Below, one piece after another: positions 35,484-45,917 of a stretch of DNA of 64,000 bases. Where the stretch lies: assembly GCA_902523895.1 (NCBI GenBank), contig CABZAZ010000003.1:1-64000 (forward strand). Direction: 5' to 3'. Numbering within the stretch: position 1 is the stretch's first letter; each line of letters starts with the position of its first letter. Source of the DNA: an uncultured Pelagibacteraceae bacterium (GTDB lineage Bacteria; Pseudomonadota; Alphaproteobacteria; Pelagibacterales; Pelagibacteraceae). Below the pieces are notes generated by a model. It made no database searches. It was not told the origin of the DNA and was given only the letters and a program-made list of their open reading frames with translations. The translations under genes and the position numbers were made by a program.

Positions 35484-35771
35484 ATGGATAGTGCAGGAAT
35501 AGGACAATTTATACCATTAATTTTAATTTTTGTTATTTTTTATTTTTTCTTAATAAGACCTCAGCAAAAAAAAGTTAAAGAACATAAAGCTATGGTTGAG
35601 AGCTTAAAAAAAGGTGACAAAATTGTAACGTCTGGTGGTATTACGGGAACGATTTCTAGAGTTGTAGATAATGATAAAATTGAAGTAGAGATTGCTGATA
35701 ACGTAACAGTTGAGGTGATTAGAGGTACTGGTGTTCAAAGTCTAATGAACTCTCAAGAAGTAAAAAAATAA
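35484..35771 (+). CDS. yajC: Preprotein translocase subunit YajC
   Basis: Small inner-membrane partner of SecDF-YidC. The 95 residues have one helix (IPLILIFVIFYFFLI), the conserved RPQQKKVKEHKAMVESLKKGDKIVTSGGITG after it and a small beta domain. A strong AAGGAG ribosome site precedes the start. It is followed by secD after 16 bases, the usual yajC-secD-secF order. Confidence 0.94.
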   Translation: MDSAGIGQFIPLILIFVIFYFFLIRPQQKKVKEHKAMVESLKKGDKIVTSGGITGTISRVVDNDKIEVEIADNVTVEVIRGTGVQSLMNSQEVKK

Positions 35772-35787
35772 TTTTTTTGAATTTAAA

Positions 35788-37341
35788 GTGTTATATTTTT
35801 CAAAACTAAGAATTATTTTTATTACTTTAATTTCCTTACTTTTTATTATATTTGCTTTATCAAACCTTTTTAATTTTGATAACAAAATATTAAATAAAAA
35901 AATTAATTTAGGTTTAGATCTACAAGGAGGATCTTATCTTTTGCTGGAAATTGATAATGATCCAGTAATTGAGCAAAAACTTCAAAATTTAACAGTTACG
36001 ATAAGAAATTTTTTTAAAGAAAAAAATGTAAGAATTACAAATTTTAAACTTTCAAATCAGACCTTATCATTTACTTCAGATGAAAATTCAAAACAAACTA
36101 TCTTGGATGAATTTGCGTCAGAAGAAAGTGAATTAAATCCTTATTATCAAAGATTTAAATCACATCAATTAGATATAGTTGAGGAAAATAATTTTTTTAA
36201 GGTTTCTTTCTCAAAGCAAGGAATTATTAATCTAAAAACATCATCTCAAGATCAAGCGCTAGAAATAGTCAGAAGAAGGATAGATGAAATCGGTACAAAT
36301 GAACCCAATATTTTAAAAAGAGGTAATGATAGAATATTAGTTGAGTTACCAGGTTTAGATGATCCAATGAGAATAAAATCTTTACTTGGAAAAACTGCAA
36401 ATTTAACATTTAGATTTGTTACGAATGATACCGAAGGTTCATTCGGAGCAGAAAAATTAGAATTCGAAGATGGTACGGAGGAAGTAATAGTTAGTAAAAG
36501 GATTATACTAAGTGGTGAAAATCTTTTAGATGCTCAACCAAGAATGGATGCGGAAAACAATGAGACTGTTGTAACTTTTTCACTGGATAGGGTAGGAGCA
36601 AAAAGATTTGGTAAAGCCACATCTACAGGTATTGGTAAAAGATTAGCTATAGTTTTGGATGGAAAAGTTATTAGTGCTCCAGTTATCAGAGACACAATTG
36701 CTACCGGTTCTGGCCAAATCAGTGGAGGATTTACATTTCAATCAGCAACTGATCTTGCCTTACTTTTGAGATCAGGTGCATTACCTGCTCCTCTAAATAT
36801 TATTGAAGAAAGAACTGTTGGTCCAGATTTAGGACAGGATTCTATAAACGCAGGAATGATTGCCTTGTTAATAGGTTTTATATTGGTCATACTTTATATT
36901 TTTGTTAAATATAAAATCTTTGGAATCATTACTAATATTGCTTTAATATTAAATCTTTTCATATTAGTTGGAATACTAACTATTTTTGAAGCAACTTTAA
37001 CTCTACCTGGTATAGCAGGAATAATTCTTACTGTGGGTATGGCTGTTGATGCAAATGTTCTAATTTTTGAGAGAATTAAAGAGGAGTTAAAGAGTGAAAA
37101 AAATAATTTAATAGCATTTGATAGTGGTTATACAAAATCCAGAACTGCTATACTAGATGCAAATATTACTACTTTATTAGCAGCAATTATTTTATTTTTT
37201 ATGGGATCAGGTCCAATTAAAGGTTTTTCATTAACACTAGGAATTGGGATATTTACAACATTATTCACTGTCTATTTTATAGCAAGATTATTGACCGTTT
37301 TGTATGTATCAAAAAATAAAGAAAAAGAAGGACTGATTTAG
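35788..37341 (+). CDS. secD: Protein translocase subunit SecD
   Basis: Uses proton motive force to pull secreted proteins from SecYEG. LGLDLQGGSYLLLEI is the conserved first periplasmic motif, VELPGLDDPMRIKSLLGKTANLTFRF the P1 region, and the six-helix RND core has PLNIIEERTVGPDLGQDSI, GIAGIILTVGMAVDANVLIFERIKEE. At 517 residues it is the short form. It begins with GTG. Its stop abuts the secF ATG. Confidence 0.94.
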   Translation: MLYFSKLRIIFITLISLLFIIFALSNLFNFDNKILNKKINLGLDLQGGSYLLLEIDNDPVIEQKLQNLTVTIRNFFKEKNVRITNFKLSNQTLSFTSDENSKQTILDEFASEESELNPYYQRFKSHQLDIVEENNFFKVSFSKQGIINLKTSSQDQALEIVRRRIDEIGTNEPNILKRGNDRILVELPGLDDPMRIKSLLGKTANLTFRFVTNDTEGSFGAEKLEFEDGTEEVIVSKRIILSGENLLDAQPRMDAENNETVVTFSLDRVGAKRFGKATSTGIGKRLAIVLDGKVISAPVIRDTIATGSGQISGGFTFQSATDLALLLRSGALPAPLNIIEERTVGPDLGQDSINAGMIALLIGFILVILYIFVKYKIFGIITNIALILNLFILVGILTIFEATLTLPGIAGIILTVGMAVDANVLIFERIKEELKSEKNNLIAFDSGYTKSRTAILDANITTLLAAIILFFMGSGPIKGFSLTLGIGIFTTLFTVYFIARLLTVLYVSKNKEKEGLI

Positions 37342-38226
37342 ATGATTGCCTTTAACAAATATTATAATAAATTTAATATTCTTTCAGTATCTTTAGTGAT
37401 TGTTTCTTTATTATTACTTACATTTAAAGGTTTAAATTTTGGAATAGATTTTAAAGGTGGAACTCTTATTGAATTAAGATCTACAGATACAAAAATTAAT
37501 GTATCTTCACTTAGAGATAATTTAAGTCAGATGAATTTGGGTGATATATCTGTTAAAAATTTTGGTAATGAGACAGATTTTTTAATTAAGTTTGAAAATA
37601 ATGAAAATAAAAACGTAATTGAAGAAATTAAAAAAAATTTAGATAAATCATTTGGGAATAACTTCAATTTCAGACGAGTAGAAAATGTTGGCCCTAAAGT
37701 TAGTGCTGAATTATTAAGATCAGGTGTAATTGCAATATCAGTGGCTTTGTTTTTGATGCTTGTCTATATTTGGATAAGATTTGAATGGCAATTTAGCTTA
37801 GGTGCCATAGTAGCTTTATTTCATGACGTCATTGTTACACTTGGCCTCTTTTCTTTACTAGGTCTGGAGATTAATCTTTCAATAATTGCAGCTGTGCTCA
37901 CAATAGTTGGTTATTCAATGAATGATACAGTTGTTATTTTCGATAGAGTTAGAGAAAATTTAAGAAAATATTCAGATATTAAAATTTTTGAATTAACAAA
38001 TATCTCTATAAATGAAACTTTGTCTCGAACTTTGATAACTTCTGTGACAACTCTATTAGCCTTATTATCAATATTTTTTTTTGGTGGTGAGGTTTTAAAA
38101 GGTTTTTCTTTAGCTATGATATTTGGAGTAATTTTTGGAACTTATTCATCAATTTACATTGCAAACACAGTGCTAGTAAGGCTTAATGTGACTCAAAAAA
38201 CAGTTCTTAGAGGTGATAAAGACTAA
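37342..38226 (+). CDS. secF: Protein translocase subunit SecF
   Basis: Six-helix partner of SecD. LNFGIDFKGGTLIELRS is the family's N-terminal signature, RRVENVGPKVSAELLRSG starts the core, and TIVGYSMNDTVVIFDRVRENLRKY is the RND helix-4 motif. Length 294 is typical. Its last 4 bases overlap the end of the convergent PuuD-like gene. Confidence 0.94.
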   Translation: MIAFNKYYNKFNILSVSLVIVSLLLLTFKGLNFGIDFKGGTLIELRSTDTKINVSSLRDNLSQMNLGDISVKNFGNETDFLIKFENNENKNVIEEIKKNLDKSFGNNFNFRRVENVGPKVSAELLRSGVIAISVALFLMLVYIWIRFEWQFSLGAIVALFHDVIVTLGLFSLLGLEINLSIIAAVLTIVGYSMNDTVVIFDRVRENLRKYSDIKIFELTNISINETLSRTLITSVTTLLALLSIFFFGGEVLKGFSLAMIFGVIFGTYSSIYIANTVLVRLNVTQKTVLRGDKD

Positions 38227-38825
38227 TATAGATTTTGAGCAGCTACCATTGAAAGTAGCATTGGTAAGGATAACAAAGTATTTGTTCTTGAAAACAACAT
38301 TGCTGTTTTAGCTGATTTTGCTTTTACTTCTGGCTCACATTCTACTATACCTAACGCTTTTTTTTGGTTAGGCCAAATTACAAACCATACATTAAAAGCC
38401 ATAACAACGCCCAGCCACATCCCAATTCCAATAGCAGTATGTTTTGGCACTCCTGAGCCTATACTTAAAGTCATAGCATCATGAAGATATCCATTTAACC
38501 ATGCTAATATAAATCCTGATAGAATTGTAAGTGCTGCTGCCCATCTAAAATAAAAAAGTGCAGCTGGAGCAATAACTTTACCTATTGCTGGTTTTTGTTC
38601 GTCTGGAATTTTACTCATGTTTGGGATCTGAACAAAATTAAAGTACCACAACAGACCTATCCACATTATGGCTACTACAACGTGAAAAAATCTTGTTAAC
38701 CAAGACCAGAAAAGTCTATCGAAACTAAATCCATCATTTTGATAGAATAATCCAATAAAAACAATTAATGCTAAGGCTAGCGAAGTATGTATTGTTCTTG
38801 GTAGAGAGGCTAATAATTTGTCCAT
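38223..38825 (-). CDS. PuuD-like (urate hydroxylase family) membrane protein without cytochrome domain
   Basis: A 200-residue membrane protein with about five helices. WLTRFFHVVVAIMWIGLLWYFNFVQIPNM and ALFYFRWAAALTILSGFILAWL resemble the membrane domain of PuuD/COG3748 proteins, some of which are urate oxidases joined to cytochrome c. Here the C-terminal CxxCH haem domain is absent, so enzymatic urate oxidation is doubtful. Conserved histidines (FFHVVV, PKHTAIG) might bind haem. It is isolated between secF and uvrA, both in tail or head contact. Function should be treated as unknown. Confidence 0.65.
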   Translation of the reverse strand: MDKLLASLPRTIHTSLALALIVFIGLFYQNDGFSFDRLFWSWLTRFFHVVVAIMWIGLLWYFNFVQIPNMSKIPDEQKPAIGKVIAPAALFYFRWAAALTILSGFILAWLNGYLHDAMTLSIGSGVPKHTAIGIGMWLGVVMAFNVWFVIWPNQKKALGIVECEPEVKAKSAKTAMLFSRTNTLLSLPMLLSMVAAQNLY

Positions 38826-38869
38826 ATTTAAATATACTAATTTTGATTAGGTTTAACAATGATTTTTTC

Positions 38870-41725
38870 TTAGTTTAAAAGTGGTTTCAAAAATTTTCCA
38901 GTGTAACTCTCATTAATTTTACAAATTTCCTCTGGCTTTCCCTCTGCGATAATTTTTCCACCTTTAACACCACCTTCGGGGCCCATATCAACAATATAAT
39001 CAGCTGTTTTTATTACATCTAAATTGTGTTCAATTACAACAACAGTATTTCCCAGGGCTACAAATGTATGGAGAATTTCAAGTAATTTTTTTATATCATG
39101 TTGATGTAAACCAGTAGTTGGTTCATCTAGTATGTACATTGTTCTTCCTGTAGATCTTTTTGATAATTCTTTAGCTAGCTTAATTCTTTGAGCTTCACCA
39201 CCTGATAGAGTTGTAGCTTGTTGGCCAATTTTAATATACCCTAAACCAACCTTCTTTAATGTTAGTAATTTTGTTTTGATATTAGATATATTTTCAAAAT
39301 ATTCACATCCTTCATCTACAGTCATATTCAAAACATCAGCAATACTTTTATCTTTAAATTTAATTTCTAGAGTTTCCCTGTTGTATCGAGTTCCTTTGCA
39401 TTCGTCACATTGAATATAAACATCTGGTAAAAAGTGCATTTCATAAGTAATGACTCCGTCACCTTCACATGCTTCACATCTTCCACCTTTAACATTAAAT
39501 GAAAATCTCCCAGGTTTATAACCTCTAGACTTTGACTCAGGTAATCCAGTAAACCAATCTCTTATAGGACCAAAGGCACCTGTATAGGTTGCGGGATTAG
39601 ATCTAGGAGTTCTTCCTATAGGCGATTGATCAATATCAATTATCTTATCAACTAACTCTGTTCCTTTAAAACCTTTAAAGGGCTTGGGAATTTTTCTTGA
39701 TTTGTTATTATTTAATGTAAGATTTAAAGCGTTATACAGTGTCTGCAAAACAAGAGTAGATTTTCCACTACCTGATACTCCTGTTACACAAGTTAAACTT
39801 CCTAATGGAATTTTTAAGTTTACATTGTTAAGATTATTTCCAGTTGCACCCGTAATTTCTAAAAATCTTCCATTCTTAGCTAATCTTCTTTTTGATGGTA
39901 CATTTATTTTAAATTTGTTTGATAGATATTTCCCAGTAATGCTATTTTGATTTTGACTTATCTCTTTTATTGAACCTGCAGCAACAACTTCACCACCTTT
40001 GTTACCAGCTTCTGGTCCAAGGTCAATTATATGATCTGCATTCTCCATTGTTTCAGTATCATGTTCAACCACTATAACTGTGTTGCCTAAATCTCTTAAT
40101 CTTTTTAAGGCATTGATAAGTTTTACATTATCTTTTTGATGAAGACCTATTGATGGTTCATCTAAAACGTATAAAACACCTGTTAAACCAGAACCGATTT
40201 GAGATGCTAATCTTATTCTTTGTGCTTCACCACCAGATAAAGTTCCAGACTCTCTTGAAAGAGTTAGATAATCAAGACCAACATTCAGTAAAAAATTTAA
40301 TCTTTCGTTAATTTCCTTTAAAATATGTTCTGCAATTTTAACTTGTCTTTTGTCTAAGTTATTCTTTAAATTATCAAACCATATTGCAGCATCTGAAATT
40401 GATTTTTCTGTAACCTGACTAATATGAAGGCCATCAATTTTTACGCATAATGCTTCATCTTTTAATCTATGACCATTACATCTTTCGCATTTGGTATCTG
40501 ATTGATATTGAGCAATTTCCTCTCTTTTCCAATCACTATCTGTCTCTAGGTATCTTCTTTCTAGGTTGTTTATTACACCTTCAAAAGTTTTTTTATGTGA
40601 ATATTTCTCGTAACCATCGTCATATGTAAATTTGATTTCTTCATCATCAGATCCATAGAGGATAATATCTTTTATTTTTTTTGGTAATTTTGACCATCTT
40701 TCTTCTAGAGAAAATCCATAATGTTTAGCTAAAGAACTTAATGTTTGAGCATAATACAATGTTGTTGTCTTCGCCCATGGCTCGATCGCACCATCAATTA
40801 TACTTTTTTTTTCATTTGGTATTACTAAATTTGGATCAACATTAAGCTTTATCCCGATACCTTCACATTCCTCGCATGCGCCAAATGGACTATTGAATGA
40901 AAATAATCTTGGTTCAATTTCCTCTATTGTAAATCCACTTTCAGGACATGCAAATTTTGTTGAAAAAATTAATTTTTCTATTTTTCTAAATTTTTTTGGT
41001 AAAGTTTCATCTTCATATTCAACAAATAAAAGCCCATTAGCTAGCTGTATTGATGTCTCTATACCTTCTGCAAGTCGATTTCCTAAAGATGAGTTTAGAA
41101 CTATTCTATCAACAAGTATTGAGATATCATGTTTAATTTTCTTATTTAACTCTGGAACTTTTTCAATATCATATAAAACATCATCAATTTTGATTTTTCT
41201 AAAACCTCTTTTTTTATAATTTAAAATCTCCTTTCTATATTCGCCTTTTCTTCCTCTAACTACAGGAGCATAAAGATAAATAGTTGATTTTTTAGGTAAT
41301 TTTTTAATCTTATCTACTATTTGACTAACTGTTTGTGACTCGATTGGTTTACCAGTAAAAGGGGAATATGGAATACCAGCTCTAGCATATAACACCCTCA
41401 TATAATCATAAATTTCGGTAACTGTTGCAACTGTAGATCTAGGATTTTTTGATGTATTTTTTTGCTCTATCGATATTGCGGGACTTAATCCCTCTATAAG
41501 ATCTACATTTGGCTTTTTCATTTTATCTAAAAATTGTCTCGCATAAGCAGATAAACTTTCGACATATCTTCTTTGACCTTCTGCATAAATTGTATCAAAC
41601 GCTAGTGAAGATTTTCCTGACCCAGATAGTCCAGTAATTACAATAAATTTATCCTTTGGAATTTCTAAAGATATATTTTTTAAATTATGTTCTTTTGCAC
41701 CCTTTATAACTATCTTTTTAATCAT
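38870..41725 (-). CDS. uvrA: Excinuclease ABC subunit A
   Basis: Damage-recognition ATPase of nucleotide excision repair. The 951-residue protein has two ABC modules: Walker [18 protein letters not shown] and [17 protein letters not shown], signatures [16 protein letters not shown] and [16 protein letters not shown], Walker [13 protein letters not shown] and [14 protein letters not shown]. Zinc modules CPESGFT/CEECEG and [27 protein letters not shown] are present. Divergent from ssb, a common pairing; no GAAC-N7-GAAC LexA site is seen in the 90-base gap. Confidence 0.96.
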   Translation of the reverse strand: MIKKIVIKGAKEHNLKNISLEIPKDKFIVITGLSGSGKSSLAFDTIYAEGQRRYVESLSAYARQFLDKMKKPNVDLIEGLSPAISIEQKNTSKNPRSTVATVTEIYDYMRVLYARAGIPYSPFTGKPIESQTVSQIVDKIKKLPKKSTIYLYAPVVRGRKGEYRKEILNYKKRGFRKIKIDDVLYDIEKVPELNKKIKHDISILVDRIVLNSSLGNRLAEGIETSIQLANGLLFVEYEDETLPKKFRKIEKLIFSTKFACPESGFTIEEIEPRLFSFNSPFGACEECEGIGIKLNVDPNLVIPNEKKSIIDGAIEPWAKTTTLYYAQTLSSLAKHYGFSLEERWSKLPKKIKDIILYGSDDEEIKFTYDDGYEKYSHKKTFEGVINNLERRYLETDSDWKREEIAQYQSDTKCERCNGHRLKDEALCVKIDGLHISQVTEKSISDAAIWFDNLKNNLDKRQVKIAEHILKEINERLNFLLNVGLDYLTLSRESGTLSGGEAQRIRLASQIGSGLTGVLYVLDEPSIGLHQKDNVKLINALKRLRDLGNTVIVVEHDTETMENADHIIDLGPEAGNKGGEVVAAGSIKEISQNQNSITGKYLSNKFKINVPSKRRLAKNGRFLEITGATGNNLNNVNLKIPLGSLTCVTGVSGSGKSTLVLQTLYNALNLTLNNNKSRKIPKPFKGFKGTELVDKIIDIDQSPIGRTPRSNPATYTGAFGPIRDWFTGLPESKSRGYKPGRFSFNVKGGRCEACEGDGVITYEMHFLPDVYIQCDECKGTRYNRETLEIKFKDKSIADVLNMTVDEGCEYFENISNIKTKLLTLKKVGLGYIKIGQQATTLSGGEAQRIKLAKELSKRSTGRTMYILDEPTTGLHQHDIKKLLEILHTFVALGNTVVVIEHNLDVIKTADYIVDMGPEGGVKGGKIIAEGKPEEICKINESYTGKFLKPLLN

Positions 41726-41815
41726 AATTTTTGTTGCTTTGGCCTAATAAAATTAATATTCAGAGTAAAATTGTGATATAAATTAATTAACTAATAAAAT
41801 AAATATTAAAATATT

Positions 41816-42271
41816 ATGGCTGGAAGTTTAAATAAAGTACTTTTAATTGGTCGTTTAGGCGCAGATCCAGAAATCAAGCAAATGGTTAATGGAAAAAGCG
41901 TTGCAAGATTAAGTCTTGCAACAAGCCAATCATGGAAAGATAAAAATACAGGTGAAAAAAAAGAAAAGACTGAATGGCACCGTATAGTTGTATTTAATGA
42001 GGGTTTAGTAAATGTTGTTCAACAATATCTTAAAAAAGGTGCTCAAGTTTATGTCGAGGGACAAATTTCAACAAGAAAATGGAAGGATGAACAATCAGGA
42101 CAAGACAAATATTCAACTGAAGTAGTTATACAGGGTTATAATTCATCTCTAACTATGCTTGGAGGTGGAAATTCAGGTGGCGGTATAGCTAATGACAATT
42201 CACAAGCATCAAATAATACTGAGGATTTATCTCAAGTACAAAATGATATGGACGACGATATTCCATTCTAA
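41816..42271 (+). CDS. ssb: Single-stranded DNA-binding protein
   Basis: Protects single-stranded DNA in replication and repair. The OB fold spans about residues 1-110 ([51 protein letters not shown]), followed by a Gly/Asn-rich linker and the acidic tail MDDDIPF that recruits partner proteins. Length 151 is normal. Divergent from uvrA and 5 bases before gyrA. Confidence 0.96.
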   Translation: MAGSLNKVLLIGRLGADPEIKQMVNGKSVARLSLATSQSWKDKNTGEKKEKTEWHRIVVFNEGLVNVVQQYLKKGAQVYVEGQISTRKWKDEQSGQDKYSTEVVIQGYNSSLTMLGGGNSGGGIANDNSQASNNTEDLSQVQNDMDDDIPF

Positions 42272-42276
42272 TCATT

Positions 42277-44856
42277 ATGGAAAAAAACGAAGTTTCTAAA
42301 GATAAAAATATAAAACTAATTTCAATGCATGATGAGATGAGCTCATCTTATCTATCATATGCAATGAGTGTCATAGTTAGCAGGGCCTTACCAGATGTTA
42401 GAGATGGCTTAAAACCTGTACATAGAAGAATATTATATGCAATGTATAAGGGCGGTTATGATTGGTCGAAACAATTTAGAAAATCTGCAAGAATAGTTGG
42501 AGACGTAATTGGTAAATATCATCCACATGGTGATCAATCGGTTTATGATGCCCTCGTTCGTATGGTTCAAGATTTTTCAATGAGTTTACCTCTAGTTGAT
42601 GGTCAAGGAAATTTTGGATCTATAGATGGTGATCCCGCTGCTGCTATGAGATACACGGAAACCAGGCTATCAAAAGTCTCACAATTTTTAATCGATGATA
42701 TTGAAAAAAATACAATCGATTTTAAAAGTAATTATGATGAAACAGAAAAAGAGCCATCTGTATTACCTGCACAATTTCCAAATTTATTAGTAAATGGAGC
42801 AGGTGGTATCGCCGTTGGTATGGCGACAAGCATTCCACCTCATAATTTAGGAGAGATTATTAATGGTACATTAGCTTTAATTGATAACAAAGATATAAAG
42901 ATTAAAGATTTAATGAAGCACATACCAGGACCTGATTTTCCTACAGGTGGCGTAATTATTGGTAAAGATATTATTAAACAGGGTTATAACAAAGGTAGAG
43001 GCTCTTTTAAAATTAGAGGCGAAATATCAAACGAAACTCTTAAAAATGGTAGGGATAGATTAGTTATAAATTCTATTCCTTATCAAGTTAATAAATCTGT
43101 GTTGAATGAGAGAATAGCACAATTAGTTAGAGAAAAAAAAATAGAAGGTATTAGAGATATACGAGATGAGTCTAACAGAGAAGGTATCAGAGTTTCAATA
43201 GATTTAAGAACTGGCGTTGAACCTGAGACTGTTAAAAGACAATTATACAAAAACACTCAAATAGAAAGTTCATTTGGGTTTAATACTCTTGCAATTGTAG
43301 ATGGTAAGCCAAAGACTTGCAATCTTAAAGAATTTTTAGAGAATTTTTTAAAATTTAGAGAAGATGTTGTACTCAAGAAAACAAAATTTGATCTCCATAA
43401 AGCAGAAGATAGAGCACATATCTTAATTGGTCTATCCGTATCCGTTGAGAATTTAGATAAAGTAATAAAGATTATAAGAGGTTCAAAAACTCCAGATGAC
43501 GCAAAAAAATTTTTATTAAATACTAAATGGAAAATTAATAAATCAAAAAAAATGGTTTCATTGATAGAGAGCAAAAATTCAAAAGGTTTATATAATTTAT
43601 CAGTTGTGCAAGTTGAAGCTATATTAGAATTAAGATTACAGAAATTGACAGCACTTGGTATTAATGAAATAGAAGTGGAAATAAAAAAAATATCTGAGTT
43701 AATTTCTTCATTAAAAAAAATTATATCCTCAAAGAAAGAATTATTAAAAGTAATCAGCAACGAACTTAAAGAAATAAAAGAAAAATATGCAATACCAAGA
43801 AGAACAAAAATTATTGATGCAGTACTAAATTATAATATTGAGGAAACAATACAAAAAGAAACTGTTCTTATAACTGTTACCTTGCAAGGCTATATAAAAA
43901 GAGGGTCACTTAAAACTGTAAAGATTCAAAAAAGAGGTGGTAAAGGTAAAACTGGTATTACAACTAGAAATGAAGACTCTGTAGTTCAAACCCTATCAGT
44001 TAATACTCATACTTCTGTTCTATTTTTTTCTACAGAAGGTCTTGTTTATAAAGTAAAAGCATGGAAAATCCCTGAAGGTTCATCATCATCAAAAGGTAAA
44101 TCTTTATTCAATATTTTGCCACTTAAAAATCATCAATCAATAAGTTCAATTATGCCATTTCCTGAGAATGATGAAGATCCGAGTAAATATCAGATAGTTT
44201 TTGCAACCTCACAAGGCAAAGTTAGAAAAAATAGTTTAGAAGATTTCGCTTCAATTAATACATCAGGAAAAATAGCAATGAAGCTAGATACTAATGATAA
44301 AATAATTGGAGTAAAGATTTGTAAAGATGATCAAGATATAATTCTAAGTACAAAATTTGGAAAATGTATTAGATTTGAGTCTAAAAAGTTAAGGATATTT
44401 AAGGGAAGATCATCAAAAGGTATTAAGGGGATAGAATTAGCATCCAACGATGAAATAGTCTCTTTATCAATTATTGATAATAATAAGTTAAAGAAAAATG
44501 GAAAAAATACGAAAGATGATAAGTCTGAATTAGCAGCGAAACAAAAATTTATTTTATCTATTAGTGAAAATGGTTTTGGCAAAAAAACCTCACATTATGA
44601 TTACAGAACAACAAATAGAGGTGGTAAAGGAATTATTGGAATAATTAATTCACCGAGAAATGGGAACATTGCATCATCATTTCCCGTGTATGAAGGGGAC
44701 GAAATTATGATATCTACAAACAAGGGTCGAGTAATACGACTAGCAGTTAAAGAAATAAGAACAGCCGGTAGAAACACACAAGGAGTAAGAATAATTAAAT
44801 TATCTGGTGATGAAAAAGTTGTTTCAGCAATTAAAATTGATGATAATTTAATATAA
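42277..44856 (+). CDS. gyrA: DNA gyrase subunit A
   Basis: Cuts and rejoins DNA in the gyrase A2B2 tetramer. [33 protein letters not shown] is the N-terminal core, [16 protein letters not shown] the quinolone-determining region, and [13 protein letters not shown] has the catalytic tyrosine. The C-terminal beta-pinwheel includes the GyrA box [10 protein letters not shown], which favours gyrase over ParC. Length 859 is typical. Its stop shares a base with coaD. Confidence 0.95.
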   Translation: MEKNEVSKDKNIKLISMHDEMSSSYLSYAMSVIVSRALPDVRDGLKPVHRRILYAMYKGGYDWSKQFRKSARIVGDVIGKYHPHGDQSVYDALVRMVQDFSMSLPLVDGQGNFGSIDGDPAAAMRYTETRLSKVSQFLIDDIEKNTIDFKSNYDETEKEPSVLPAQFPNLLVNGAGGIAVGMATSIPPHNLGEIINGTLALIDNKDIKIKDLMKHIPGPDFPTGGVIIGKDIIKQGYNKGRGSFKIRGEISNETLKNGRDRLVINSIPYQVNKSVLNERIAQLVREKKIEGIRDIRDESNREGIRVSIDLRTGVEPETVKRQLYKNTQIESSFGFNTLAIVDGKPKTCNLKEFLENFLKFREDVVLKKTKFDLHKAEDRAHILIGLSVSVENLDKVIKIIRGSKTPDDAKKFLLNTKWKINKSKKMVSLIESKNSKGLYNLSVVQVEAILELRLQKLTALGINEIEVEIKKISELISSLKKIISSKKELLKVISNELKEIKEKYAIPRRTKIIDAVLNYNIEETIQKETVLITVTLQGYIKRGSLKTVKIQKRGGKGKTGITTRNEDSVVQTLSVNTHTSVLFFSTEGLVYKVKAWKIPEGSSSSKGKSLFNILPLKNHQSISSIMPFPENDEDPSKYQIVFATSQGKVRKNSLEDFASINTSGKIAMKLDTNDKIIGVKICKDDQDIILSTKFGKCIRFESKKLRIFKGRSSKGIKGIELASNDEIVSLSIIDNNKLKKNGKNTKDDKSELAAKQKFILSISENGFGKKTSHYDYRTTNRGGKGIIGIINSPRNGNIASSFPVYEGDEIMISTNKGRVIRLAVKEIRTAGRNTQGVRIIKLSGDEKVVSAIKIDDNLI

Positions 44857-45350
44857 TGTCCAAAACAGCAATCTATCCTGGTACTTTTGATCCAATTACT
44901 TTTGGTCACATTGATGTAATAAAAAAAGCATTAAAATTATTTGATAAAATTGTTGTAGCTGTATCAGATGGTGAAAATAAAGATTATCTTTTTGATGCTG
45001 ATGAAAGATTAGAAATTGTAAGAAATGCTCTTTTTAAAGATCTAAAAATGAATAAAAAAAAAATAATTTTGATTTCATTTAAATCATTAACGACTAGCCT
45101 TTGTAAAAAATATAAATCAAATATTATATTGAGAGGGTTAAGAGCAGTATCAGATTTTGAATACGAGTTTCAACTCGCTGGCATGAATAGAAAATTGAAT
45201 AATAATATTGAAACTTTATTTTTGATGTCCGATGTCGAAAATCAAATTATTTCCTCAAAATTTGTTAAAGAAATCATTAAACTTAATGGAGATATAAAAA
45301 AATTTACAACAAAAAGCACTATTAAAGCCTTAAAAGATAAATATGAGTAA
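44856..45350 (+). CDS. coaD: Phosphopantetheine adenylyltransferase
   Basis: Fourth step of coenzyme A synthesis. AIYPGTFDPITFGHIDVIKKA has the nucleotidyltransferase TxGHxD motif, ILRGLRAVSDFEYEFQLAGMNRKLN binds phosphopantetheine, and SSKFVKEIIKLNGDI is the ISSxxVKE-like motif. Length 164 is standard. It overlaps gyrA by one base and the cyclophilin gene by 8. Confidence 0.95.
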   Translation: MSKTAIYPGTFDPITFGHIDVIKKALKLFDKIVVAVSDGENKDYLFDADERLEIVRNALFKDLKMNKKKIILISFKSLTTSLCKKYKSNIILRGLRAVSDFEYEFQLAGMNRKLNNNIETLFLMSDVENQIISSKFVKEIIKLNGDIKKFTTKSTIKALKDKYE

Positions 45351-45903
45351 ACTTTTTATAAAAATATTAATTATTTTTTTACTTACAATTAATCAATCGT
45401 TAACAGAGGAGAATATAATGATTTTAAAATTAAAAGATGGTGATGTAAAGATAGAATTATTTTCAGATACAGCACCCAATCATGTCAAAAGAATAAAAGA
45501 ATTGGCTGATGCCGGCAAGTATGACAATGTGGTATTTCATAGAGTTATTGATGGCTTTATGGCACAAACAGGTGACGTTAAATTTGGCAACTCAAATTCA
45601 GATGATTTTGACTTAAGGAGAGCTGGAAGGGGTGGATCAGATTTACCTGACCTTAAACAAGAATTTAGTAATCTTCCTCATGATCGAGGTACATTGTCTA
45701 TGGCTAGATCATCAGATCCCAATAGTGCTAATAGTCAATTTTTTATTTGTTTTAAACCAGCACCATTTCTTGATAATCAATATACAGTTTTTGGAAAAGT
45801 TATCGAAGGAATGGAGTTTGTTGATAAGATTAAAAGAGGTGATGAAAATAATAATGGTGCAGTAACAGATCCTGACAAAATTATTAGTTTCAAATCTTTA
45901 TAA
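45343..45903 (+). CDS. Cyclophilin-type peptidyl-prolyl isomerase
   Basis: Speeds proline isomerisation during folding. The catalytic core includes VVFHRVIDGFMAQTGD, FSNLPHDRGTLSMARSSDPNSANSQFFIC and FGKVIEGMEFVDKI, all standard cyclophilin motifs. From ATG 45343 the 186-residue product begins with a signal peptide (IKILIIFLLTINQSLT), pointing to the periplasm. A second in-frame ATG at 45418 has a near-perfect GAGGAG site six bases upstream and would give a 161-residue cytoplasmic form. Both starts may be used. Overlaps coaD by 8 bases and is followed by tgt. Confidence 0.92.
   Translation: MSKLFIKILIIFLLTINQSLTEENIMILKLKDGDVKIELFSDTAPNHVKRIKELADAGKYDNVVFHRVIDGFMAQTGDVKFGNSNSDDFDLRRAGRGGSDLPDLKQEFSNLPHDRGTLSMARSSDPNSANSQFFICFKPAPFLDNQYTVFGKVIEGMEFVDKIKRGDENNNGAVTDPDKIISFKSL
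45406..45420 (+). promoter_or_regulatory. Strong internal ribosome-binding site and start codon in the cyclophilin gene
   Basis: GAGGAG, six-base spacer, then ATG (45418-45420) in frame with the upstream ORF as residue 26. It falls exactly at the end of the signal peptide, so it could set the start of a cytoplasmic isoform or be the only true start. Confidence 0.6.
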
Positions 45904-45917
45904 AATTCTGACTTCAA

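Noticed and set aside
41726-41815. Possible SOS (LexA) control between uvrA and ssb
   Set aside because: No GAAC-N7-GAAC or GTTC direct repeat is visible in the gap.
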